Below, in pieces: positions 9,236-18,000 of a stretch of DNA of 64,000 nt. This DNA comes from Rhodopirellula baltica SH 1 (GTDB taxonomy: Bacteria > Planctomycetota > Planctomycetia > Pirellulales > Pirellulaceae). The stretch spans positions 6,320,001 through 6,384,000 of the forward strand of contig NC_005027.1 in NCBI RefSeq assembly GCF_000196115.1, read 5' to 3'. A program made the translations under genes and the position numbers. How positions within the stretch are numbered: the first letter of the stretch is position 1; each line of letters begins with the position of its first letter. Below the pieces are notes generated by a model. That model saw nothing but the letters and a program-made list of their open reading frames with translations, had not been told where the DNA came from and ran no database searches.

Positions 9236-9841
9236 CTCACAGGACTCACCGTTTACCTTTCCCTTAAGACCGGTCCACTGTCAACTTTTCGTGGGCAATT
9301 CCAGGGGATGCTTGTGTGCACTGGAGTCTTGTCATTCAGGACCGCAAGCAAGGCTGGTGCAAACCGATTTTGCTCTACAAGTTTCGTGAGCTTCTAACGC
9401 ACACCGCCTTTCGATACGCCATCGCTTGCCCGGTGTACTGTCTGATGCCGGACCACATCCACATGCTTTGGATGGGGTTGTTTGAGAGCAGTGATCAGCG
9501 TCTTGCAATGCGTCACTTTCGCGACCGATTCAATGACGTGCTGGAGCGACTCCAGGTGGAGTTGCAGGGGCAGGCCTACGATGACGTTTTGAAGGATGAG
9601 GAACGCAAGGAAGAATCGATTGAGGCCGTCTGTGACTACATCGCTCGGAACCCAGAGCGCGCCGGTTTGGTGCCAATCGACGGCTACGCCGACTACAAGT
9701 TCACCGGATGCTTGGTTCCCGGTTATCCCGAGTTGACTCCATTCGCCGCCGACTATTGGACGCGATATTGGCGGATCGTTTCCTACCTGCGATCCAACGG
9801 GTTGCAACAAGGTTCGTAGCCGCATTGGCCTCACCCCACTC

Positions 9842-9911
9842 GTAGCCGGATTCGCCAGAATTCGGTTGTCCCTGCTCGTCGTCCCTCCGAATTCTTGGCG
9901 AATCCGGCTAC
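9842..9911. repeat. Family A palindrome, RAYT-flanking right copy
   Basis: Full copy starting GTAGCCGGATTCGCC and ending GGCGAATCCGGCTAC, with the loop TTGTCCCTGCTCGTCGTCCC shared with the two copies left of the RAYT gene. It lies between two convergent genes, 22 bp after the RAYT stop and 3 bp before the end of the methyltransferase gene. Confidence 0.85.
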
Positions 9912-9914
9912 ACC

Positions 9915-10736
9915 TCACCGCCCAATCAGCATCAGATCCGCGGCCAGCGTCACCGGCATGGCCGTGGCCGTCTGCACGCGAGCGTTCTGCGAAAACCGCA
10001 CGCCGCGATACGTCATCGCCATCGCGTCCGCAATCGCTTCGCTGTCGAGGTCAACCTGCTGCTGCCACAGTCGATGTTCAATCAGCTCCAATCCCTCGGC
10101 GGCCATCTCGTCGACGACCTTCTCCCAACGACTCCGGCGTTGCCCCGATTGCTGCACATGTTCGCGAAGTTCGATCAAGTCTTCTTCGCCAGGCACGGCA
10201 ACGATCAGCCTTCCATCTTCCGTTAGCACACGAGCAATTTCAGATGCCGGCCGACGACCGAACAGCGACATCACGCAAGAAACACTGCCATCCGCCACCG
10301 GCAGCGACCGGTCCGCATTGGCCCAGATCCAAGTCGCTTCCGGCCATCCGCGAGCGGCCAGCTTGATCGCCTTCTTCGATAAATCGATCCCGCAGTAGCT
10401 GCCTGGCGAATCACCAAACAGAGACGGCCCAAAGGTGCCTTCGCCGCAACCCAAGTCAATCGTTCGGGAGTTGCTGTTCCCCGCTTGCCTTGCCACCCAA
10501 GGCCGCAAGGCATCGATCAATCCGCTGGCATGCCCACGCTGAAGCCAACGATGGCGGGCCAGCACAGCGGCATCCGCATCGCCCGGTTGTTTGGACTTGC
10601 GATCCTGCGGCTGGGACAAACTGTAATAGCCTTCGCGAGCCCGATCGAAGTGGTGCCGCTTTTCACAGCGCAGCCCACCCTCCACCGGCGACAAAGCCAA
10701 CCCGCAGTTTCGAACCGTGCAACGCAACTCAAACAA
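9915..10736 (-). CDS. RlmA-like 23S rRNA (guanine-N1)-methyltransferase family protein
   Basis: Protein of 273 aa. The N-terminus carries a Cys/His cluster (CTVRNC, then CEKRHHFDRAREGYYSL) as in RlmA/RrmA, where it binds zinc and helps recognise the rRNA hairpin. It is followed by a Rossmann SAM-binding domain: motif I DLGCGEGTFG at about residue 93, then YCGIDLSKKAIKLAAR, ANADRSLPVADGSV, and a late QNARVQTATAMPVTLAADLMLIG segment. It starts at a TTG (10734-10736), with a second TTG three codons in; no ATG fits. It most likely methylates a guanine N1 in 23S rRNA, but related SAM enzymes with other substrates share this layout. It converges on the RAYT remnant across a family A palindrome. Confidence 0.8.
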   Translation of the reverse strand: MFELRCTVRNCGLALSPVEGGLRCEKRHHFDRAREGYYSLSQPQDRKSKQPGDADAAVLARHRWLQRGHASGLIDALRPWVARQAGNSNSRTIDLGCGEGTFGPSLFGDSPGSYCGIDLSKKAIKLAARGWPEATWIWANADRSLPVADGSVSCVMSLFGRRPASEIARVLTEDGRLIVAVPGEEDLIELREHVQQSGQRRSRWEKVVDEMAAEGLELIEHRLWQQQVDLDSEAIADAMAMTYRGVRFSQNARVQTATAMPVTLAADLMLIGR

Positions 10737-11873
10737 ACTTGTTTTCCTCTTTCATTCAATCTCACCCGTAGCCGGATTCGCCAGAATTCGGACGTCCCGC
10801 GCCGTTTCCGGCTCGCCCTCATTCGAATTTTTATTCTCGGCAAACAAGGCTGCATCAGACAAGCGGGACACCACTGTAGGCCATGTCTCACATGGCACCC
10901 AGCCGATGCTTCGAATGAAGCGAGGCGTCCAGCAATCCTCACTCCCTGCCCGCTGCATATCGTTCAGCGACCGAGAGCACAGAGTTCACTGAGATGAAAT
11001 AACGAATATCATCCAAACCCCTTCTCAGTGCACTCCGTGATCTCCGTGGCGATCCAAAAGCACGCTTTGACGGCACCGCCGCATCCGCTCTCCAGCTCAT
11101 CACAACCCGCCGCGTCAGCAAGGCCACTGCAACATCCCGCGTAGCCTCACTCACGTTTCGGGTTATGACTGGCGGCGGCCGGATTCTCTCGCTTGGCTTC
11201 CTCTCGTCGTAACCCGCTGCGTTAGCAAGGCCACTCACCTGTAGCCGGATTCGCCAGAATTCGGACGCTTACGCTTTCCCAGCACATTGTCCATGCACCA
11301 ATGTAGGCCATGTCTCACATGACACCCAGCCGATGCTTCACCAGAAGCGAGGCATCCAGCAATCCCCTGTCTCTGCCCACGACATTTCGTTTGCCACAGA
11401 CAGCGCAGATCTCACCAAGATGACGCAGCGAACTTACCTCACTGCCCTGCAAGTCCGCCCATCGCAGCCCGCCGCATCTGCAAGGCCACCGCAGCATCCC
11501 ACGCAGCCTCACTCACGTTTCGGGTTATGACTGGCGGCGGCCGGATTCTCTCGCTTGTGCTTTCTCTCGTCACAACCCGCTGCGTAAGCAAGGCCCAGCA
11601 ATCGATCTTCGCAAAGCCCGCATACTTTCCTCGGACCATCACCTCGGTGCTCTCTGTGACCTCCGTGGTAAAAGCCAGTCACCCACCCGAATTCTTGGCG
11701 AATCCGGCTACCAATGATTGCGAGCCAACCCGTCACAACCCGCCGCGTCAGCAAGGCCACCGCAGCATCTCGCGTAGCCTCACTCACGTTTCGGGTTATG
11801 ACTGCAATGCCCCGAGCCTCTCGTGTGGCTTCCTCACGTCGCAACCCGCCGCGTTAGCAAGGCCGATCATCCT
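10737..11873. repeat. 1.1-kb intergenic block of hairpin repeats (families A-D, reverse orientation)
   Basis: No convincing gene. Recognisable pieces in order: A half 10768-10791; C-like 10876-10935 (GTAGGCCATGTCTCACATGG); D 10970-11050; B 11098-11170 with a further B half near 11207; A half 11241-11265; C-like 11303-11362; D-like near 11393; B 11463-11530 and a half near 11573; D half 11651-11669; A half 11687-11711; B 11731-11803 and a half at 11838-11862. The B copies read CACAACCCGCCGCGTCAGC on the plus strand, so they lie in the same sense as the minus-strand genes on either side. Open frames here simply run through repeats. Confidence 0.75.
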
Positions 11874-13352
11874 TCACACATCAAACAACTCGTATTCAAC
11901 CTCTTTCAAGATCCCGGGCTGAGGAACCGGGTACGATCCATCCGCATTCGCGATCACAGGGGCGGGACCGTCGACGGTCAACTCTGCCACGCCGGGGGCA
12001 AACTCGTGTGGGCAATTCAGCATTTGATCGAACGTGATCTCTTGTCCGGTATGAGCCGCCATGCGGCCCATGCTGGTCACCAAGCTCGCTTGCACGCCCC
12101 GCGGCACCTCGTTGTAAGGCTTGTCGTGAATGATCGCGTCGACCAAGTCCGTCCATTCCAGCCGGTATGGATTCTTCTCCGGTTGCGGGTACGCCCAAGC
12201 CACTTCGCGGCGACTTTGGTTTTGGCCTTCAAAGATCCGCACCTTGCCCGGCGTGTGCCCCGACGTGCTCACGATCGCTGACCCCTTGCTGCCGTGCACG
12301 GTGCTCGACATGTCATTGCGACACCCTGGCATGCAGCGGCCGTCAAAGAACAGCTTGCTGCCATCGGGATAGGTGTACTCCACCGCGTAGGTATCAAAGT
12401 TTTGGTCGATCCAATCGCCGCGGTAATGACGTCCGCCGAGAGCCTGAGCCTTGACCGGCCAAGCGTTCTTCATCCAGGACGTTTCATCGATTTGGTGGAT
12501 GTAGAAATCGCTGAAGCAACCACCGCTGGCCCACAGGAAGCTATGGAAGTTCTTGATTTGCCACAGCGTTTCTGGCATGTCGTCCGAGCGACGTTTGGTG
12601 AACGCTGACGCGATCGGGCCATGCATGCGATAAGCACGCATCATGATGATGTCGCCGATCTGGCCGTCTTGAATACGTTCGAACAGCTCCTGGCGTCCCC
12701 GGCAGTGACGAACCATCAAACCCACGCCGCACTTCAGATTCTTCTCATCGGCCTTGGCGGAAAGTTCCAGCATCCGTTTGGACGAAGGCCCATCGGCTGT
12801 CAACGGTTTCTCCATGAACACGTTCAGGCCCTTGTCGATCGCGTACTGGAAGTGCACCCATCGAAAAGCCAGCGGCGTTGCCAGGATCACAATGTCGCCC
12901 GGTTCGAGCGTATCCATCGCACGCTTGTAGGCATCGAAGCCAACGAACTGCCGTTCCTCCGGCACGTCCACTTTCTCCGGTGCATCGATGTGTTCATTCG
13001 AGAGGGCTTTCACGCTGCGAGCGACATTCTCCGGAAAGACATCCGCGATGGCGACCAGTTTCAGTTTCGCGTTGTCCACATGCAGCGAATCATTAGCCGC
13101 CCCCGTCCCACGACCACCCGCCCCAACCAAAGCAACTTGAATCACATCCGGAGTCTCCTGCCCATGCACGGCAGGCGCATCCAGAGTCACCCCCGCAGCA
13201 ACCCCACCAGCCAAAGCTGCTGATTTCAAAAAGCCACGACGAGCCAACGCATCCCCATCGTTAGCGGAACGGTGCAAGCCGTCCGGTGCCGAGCAGTCGG
13301 ACTTCACATCCTGGCATTCAGATCCATCAACAGCATTCACATCACGATTCAT
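11874..13352 (-). CDS. Gfo/Idh/MocA family oxidoreductase with Tat leader
   Basis: Protein of 492 aa. A long hydrophilic leader ends in a Tat motif ARRGFLKSAALAGG (Arg38-Arg39), predicting export in folded form. The NAD(P)-binding Rossmann fold begins VALVGAGGRGTGA at about residue 72, with LVAIADVFPEN next. ILATPLAFRW and the family hallmark NVFMEKPLTADG (Glu-Lys-Pro) follow. The C-terminal substrate domain includes GGCFSDFYIHQIDETSWM, HGSKGSAIV and RLEWTDLVDAI. Exported members of this family are abundant in planctomycetes and are linked with sugar or inositol oxidation; the substrate cannot be read from the sequence. The gene stands alone, flanked by repeat blocks on both sides. Confidence 0.93.
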   Translation of the reverse strand: MNRDVNAVDGSECQDVKSDCSAPDGLHRSANDGDALARRGFLKSAALAGGVAAGVTLDAPAVHGQETPDVIQVALVGAGGRGTGAANDSLHVDNAKLKLVAIADVFPENVARSVKALSNEHIDAPEKVDVPEERQFVGFDAYKRAMDTLEPGDIVILATPLAFRWVHFQYAIDKGLNVFMEKPLTADGPSSKRMLELSAKADEKNLKCGVGLMVRHCRGRQELFERIQDGQIGDIIMMRAYRMHGPIASAFTKRRSDDMPETLWQIKNFHSFLWASGGCFSDFYIHQIDETSWMKNAWPVKAQALGGRHYRGDWIDQNFDTYAVEYTYPDGSKLFFDGRCMPGCRNDMSSTVHGSKGSAIVSTSGHTPGKVRIFEGQNQSRREVAWAYPQPEKNPYRLEWTDLVDAIIHDKPYNEVPRGVQASLVTSMGRMAAHTGQEITFDQMLNCPHEFAPGVAELTVDGPAPVIANADGSYPVPQPGILKEVEYELFDV

Positions 13353-13920
13353 CAGGTCAGCTCCAAGGGTGGGATGTTGGGGAGGGAGTCTCGGAAAGTT
13401 TTTCCGGGGCCACGCATTCTATCTGAACCCAAGCCGACTTGTGTCTCGCGGCCCTGCTCTGTTTCACCTTTGGTTCTTCCTGTCCCAACCCGCCGCGTCA
13501 GCAAGGCCACTGCAACATCCTGCGCAGCCTCACTGACGTTTCGGGTTATGACTGGCGGTGGCCGGAATCCCACGCTTGGCCATCGTTCACTTGGCCTCCT
13601 CTCGTCCCAACCCGCCGCGTCAGCAAGGTCAATTCACCCGTAGCCGGATTCGCCAGAATTCGGACGTCCAATGTTGCCCAGTATTTCACCCTCCGGATGT
13701 TCGGCGAATCCGGCTACGCTCGTTCAGCAGCCCAATCCACCTCAACCCGCCGCGTGAGCAAGGCCACTACATCATCCCGCGTAGCCTCACTAACGTTTCG
13801 GGTTATGACTGGCGGTGGCCGGAATCCCACGCTTGGCCATCGTTCAATTGGCCTCCTCTCGTCACAACCCGCCGCGTCAGCAAGGTCAATTCACCCGTAG
13901 CCGCATCCGCCAGAATTCGG
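13353..13920. repeat. Intergenic hairpin repeats (families A and B)
   Basis: B copies at 13483-13552, 13605-13629 (half), 13742-13812 and 13864-13888 (half) are joined by the same connecting sequence (TGACTGGCGGTGGCCGGAAT), so at least two ~260-bp B-plus-linker units are tandem. An A copy with a divergent loop lies at 13640-13717 and an A half copy at 13897-13920. No gene supported. Confidence 0.75.
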
Positions 13921-15005
13921 TCCTCACGCTGCGATCAACGCACCCCGCAAGCAGTATTCGCAATGGCGTGCAATCTCCTATTGCCAACGGGTGGTTGGCA
14001 AGGTTTCCGATCGCCGTCCTCCATCGCTGAGACGACTGACCCAACGCCAGGCTTCGTTCGCATACGAGGTCGAACTGCCCTGTCCGGCTGACCCTGCGGT
14101 TCACGTGTACTGGCCGGTTTTTCCGGTGGATGCAGCCTGAATGGGGATGGTCAATTGCGTGCTTGGGCGGTCCCCCGGCTATGAAGACAACGTCTTCATA
14201 GGAGATAGGCCTGATAGCGGTGCTTGGTATCAAGAAGGTGAGACGCTCGGATCACAATAGAGAACGAAATGTCACTCGTCCGGTTGGGTGGTTTGTTTCC
14301 AAGTGTAAGTTCAGTAAATGAACGTCTGTACGCTCGACCGCCGGATTCGTACTCATGGAAAATAAATTTTTCCAGCTTGTTCGGACGCGTTTTGCACAGA
14401 AAACGTTTTGTAACGAGGCTTTCCCAATGATTGTGGTCCGGTGCGAGATCGCTCAATGCCGGAACTTTTTTCCAAGGGAGGGGGGGTCTTCGGATTTTAA
14501 TCGATTGAATGCTTGTTTCCCCCAAAACCCCCAGTTAGGATCTCTCCTCACACTCGAGCTAGTACCCCTTCCATGGGGTGCGCGCAGATCGCTTTTCCCG
14601 TGTTTGGAAGGGGGGGCTGGGTTCGGGCGGATTGATTTGAGGCCGCTTTTGGGCGGCGACTATCTTCCTCAGTTGAGAAGACGAAATGGTTGGGTGCATC
14701 AAAGCAACCGCGACTCCACGAAATCGCCGCAGGGCGATTGGTGAGGCGAAACAGGGCGATTTTTGTGCGTCACTGATCCTCTTTTCCACGCTCACACGAG
14801 GGCGAGTTTGCCAATCACGTTGGCAAGTATTTCGCCCTCCGCACCCTTTGATTGGGACCTGATTCAACGTCCCTGGCTGGCTCCTCTGGGCCATGCCGCA
14901 CCCGCGACGAACACGTCGCTGAAGCCAATCAAGCCTTGACCAGAAGTTTGTTTCCCCAAGGCCTCATTCCCGAATTCATTTGACTTAGCTTTCTAGAGAA
15001 TATCC
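13921..15005. other. Repeat-poor 1.1-kb upstream region of the giant gene
   Basis: This stretch lacks families A-E, unlike most large gaps in the window. Open frames here (for example 14355-14744) have no visible ribosome binding site or family motif and I do not call them. A direct repeat CAGGGCGATT occurs at 14730-14739 and 14752-14761, the first copy able to pair with AAATCGCC just before it. A stronger nested hairpin follows at 14798-14839. The region probably holds the promoter and leader of the giant gene, but I could not place a promoter with confidence. Confidence 0.5.
14798..14839 (+). promoter_or_regulatory. Nested hairpin in the probable leader of the giant gene
   Basis: The outer arms GAGGGCGA and TCGCCCTC (8 bp) enclose inner arms TTGCCAA and TTGGCAA (7 bp). 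It lies about 165 bp before the giant gene's ATG and is not followed by a T tract, so it is not a standard terminator. A role in leader RNA structure is inference only. Confidence 0.35.
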
Positions 15006-18000
15006 ATGTCGATTCGCCCCAGTCATCACAACTTCGCCGGCCGCACTCAAAACACCTCCGCCACTCGCATGCAGAAAATGCGAGAGCGTTTCAATCGCTG
15101 GGAGCACAAAGCCAACGAACGCAAGGCGATGTTCATCGAGCGTCAAAAAGCCCGGATCGAGCGTTACCGCGAAGCGTTCAAAGGCAGCTGGATCACCAAG
15201 ATCGGCTTGGGGCTGGCAGCGATCTGGAACTTCATCACGAACCCACCGTTTTTCGTAAAAATCGAAAAACGCCCCGCCGTCGCCTTCACCGCGATGCTGC
15301 CGTTTGGCATCAGCTTCGGTAAAAAAGAAGACAAGAAGCGTCGCGGAAGCAGCAAGCGCAAGAGCACCACCAGAAATCGCCTCAGCCCCGAAATGCTGGA
15401 GCAGCGGCAGTTGCTCGCGGTGGACTTTACGAACAGTGTTGCCGTGGCTGAGGACAGTTCGGATACTATCTTGAAAGTCGACGCAACTTCGGGTGCGGTT
15501 TCAGTTGCCGTAACGAAAGCGGAGATAACCGCCGTTACAGGATTGTCCGGCGTCGGCTTTACAGATGCCGGGCTTGCTTTCGCGCCGAATGGTGATTTGT
15601 ACTTTTCAGACAGGGCCAGTCAGTCACTATTGAAGTTTGATGGGACAGCGGTGACAACGGTCGCAGCTCAGGCAGACTTCATCGCAGCGACGGGAGTGTC
15701 GCCGTCTGTTGGTGATGTTGGTATTGCCAAAGACGGTACCGTCTATATCACGGATTTCAGCTCTCGCTCAATCCTGTCAATCACCCCTGGGTCGTCGACG
15801 CTTGAGGTCTATTCAGCCCAGCCTGCTGGCTCGTCTCACGCTCCTTATTCGATGGTCGCAAGGCCATACGAGGGGACATACTTGGCGACGGATGGCACTG
15901 TCAATGGTCAGTCCGATGGCGTTTTTGCGATTGATCGCGATGGCAACCGTACGCTTATTTCAACAGACGCGCTGCTCTCGGACCTGGACGTTTACGGCGC
16001 GTTGGCTAGTAACGGCGATTTTATTGTCGGTTCAGACAGCACCAATAACTTGATTCGGGTTACTCCTTCCGGTACGACAACTGTATTTCTAAGCGCAACG
16101 CAGCTGAGCACGGCGGGCGTATCTGGTCACAATGTCGAAGGCGGCTTCGCGTTTGATGGAGCGGATAACTTCTATTTTGCAGATGGATTTGAAATCCTGA
16201 GGTTTAACAGTGCTGGTAATGGGGTCACATTGGCAAGCAATGCGGCTTTAGCGGCAGCAGCTGGCGTAAGCTTTGTCTCATTGGGAACGCCGTTGGACTA
16301 CTACGCAGGACTGTCGCCTACCGTAACGGCATCGTCAATCGTTAGTTCAGTTGATGAAAACTCGCCGCAGACAAAGGTCGCTGATCTTATAGTCGCCGCA
16401 AACGGTTCAACGTCAACAGTTGTTGCACTTGGGGGCACGGACGCAACTTCCTTTTCGATCGTCAACGGCAATGAATTGCATTTAAACGCGAATGTTGATT
16501 TTGAAGCGTTGCTTAGTCAAGGGCGAACCTCTCTGGTCGCATTGATAGGAGTCGACGGTGACGACGTAGATACCTTCCCTGATTTCGTCGAACGAGTTGA
16601 AGTGTCAATCGGGGATGTTGCGGAGCAAAATCTTTCAGTCGATCTAAGTGCGATTGCCGTATTTGATGGGCATGTGACGGTACTCAAGTCCCCCGGCACT
16701 GGTCCTGGGGGGCTCGATACACTTCGTTTCGTCGATGACAACGACAATGATTTGGTAACGCCACCACCCGTTTTCTCAAATCTGTTATCAGTGAGCGTTA
16801 TTGGGCGGGCGACAGACAGCGATCTCCTGACCGTCGACATCAATGGTCTGGGTGAATTGCCGATCGTGTACGAAGGCGGTACCGATGGCAATGACGAACT
16901 GGAAGTAATCGACAGTGGGTTGACAACCTTCAGCTCAATCACGCACACCTTTGCCAATGAGAACGATGGGAACATAGCAATCTCCGGCGGCCCAACAATT
17001 ACTTACACCGGACTCGAGCCTGTTACCGACTCGCTGTTAGCTAGCGAGCGAACGTTCACATTCAGCGCCGCCGATGAAAACATCACGTTGAAAAAGTCCG
17101 GTGCGGGGCTCGAGATCGATTCCGACGCTGCTGGTGAAGTGACGACCGTGGTATCAACCGTCGGTTTGACCAAGATCGTCATCAATGCCGGTGACGGGAT
17201 CAACAACACCATCATTGAAGATCTTGCACCAAACTACACCGGCGATCTTGAAATCAACGGCGGCGTTGATGCTGACACTTACACGCTGGCTGGTGGACGA
17301 ATCACTGGGCTCAATGGTGCTTCGGGAACTGCAGTTCTGGATGGTGAGGTGCTGACAGGATTTGGAGTTGTCGACGCTGACTTCTCCGGCCCCTCGGCGT
17401 CGAGCGTGATCACACCGACTGGTACAGGCCTGACTTTCGGAAGTGTTGCAACACCTCGTGATTTTACGACTTTGGGTCAGATGAACGTCGGTTCGTCGTC
17501 GGTGACGTTATTGGACTCTGACACTTCTTTCTTGGGCACTTCGACGGTCATTTCCGGTGGCTCGCTTGTTGCAGCCAATGGGGTTCAAATCGCTGGCAGC
17601 GAAACAATCGTCGGTAGTGGCAGTGTCACCGGCGATGTTCGTTTGTTTGGCAATTCCCAAATCATGGGAACGCTGACTGTTGTCGGTAATGTCACCGGAG
17701 CATCCAGCACCGGGACATCCAGCGTTGTTCCTGGATTCAGCCCGGGCATCATGACTTCAACGGATTTGACTCTCGGAGCGGGCGATATGCTCGACATCGA
17801 AATCAATGCTGCTGGCACGGCCGGGACGGACTACGACCAGTACGTCGTTACCAATTCGGTTGACTTAGGTGGGGCAACTTTGGATTTGACAGTGTTGCCC
17901 GGCTATAGCCCCGCTGCCAATCAAGTCATTACGATCGTCAACAACCAAGGCGGTGGTGCTGTCACGGGAACGTTCGGAGCAATTTCGGGTGCGGATCTCT

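Larger units (their letters stand above)
7995..9303 (+). mobile_element. IS3-family insertion sequence, copy 1
   Basis: The element is 1309 bp. Terminal inverted repeats start TGGAATTGCCCACG and match over 29 perfect bp, extending to about 36 bp with two mismatches. It is flanked by a 3-bp direct repeat GGG (7992-7994 and 9304-9306), as expected for IS3-family transposition. It contains orfA and orfB in the usual -1 arrangement. It has the same length as the copy at 41881-43189, and every reading frame I compared is the same. It is inserted in the RAYT gene. Confidence 0.95.
7932..9819 (+). pseudogene. RAYT (REP-associated tyrosine transposase), split by an IS3-family insertion
   Basis: The gene is in two parts, 7932-7994 and 9307-9819. 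Removing the IS and one copy of its 3-bp target duplication restores an uninterrupted reading frame of 191 aa: the first 21 residues end LPPEFYRG and the rest begins DACVHWSLVIQDRKQGW. The IS200/RAYT-type (Y1_Tnp) motif MPDHIHMLW supplies the HUH-like metal-binding pair, and CDYIARNPERAGLV carries the predicted catalytic Tyr with the NP-x-RAG segment usual in RAYTs. RAYTs are single-domain nickases thought to mobilise REP palindromes. Family A palindromes lie on both sides (two to the left, one to the right), the classic arrangement. The 3' fragment could start at GTG 9316 but would lack the conserved N-terminus, so it is probably inactive. Confidence 0.88.

Noticed and set aside
9316..9819. 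RAYT 3' fragment as a complete gene starting at GTG
   Set aside because: The conserved N-terminal segment lies on the other side of the IS, and the target duplication proves interruption.
13439..14091. Overlapping plus-strand open frames in the 13-14 kb gap
   Set aside because: They translate family A and B repeats; the same peptide fragments (such as RRVSKA) recur wherever B occurs in any frame.
14355..14744. 129-codon open frame in the giant gene's upstream region
   Set aside because: No ribosome binding site, no family motif, and unusual composition. It is more likely non-coding leader DNA.
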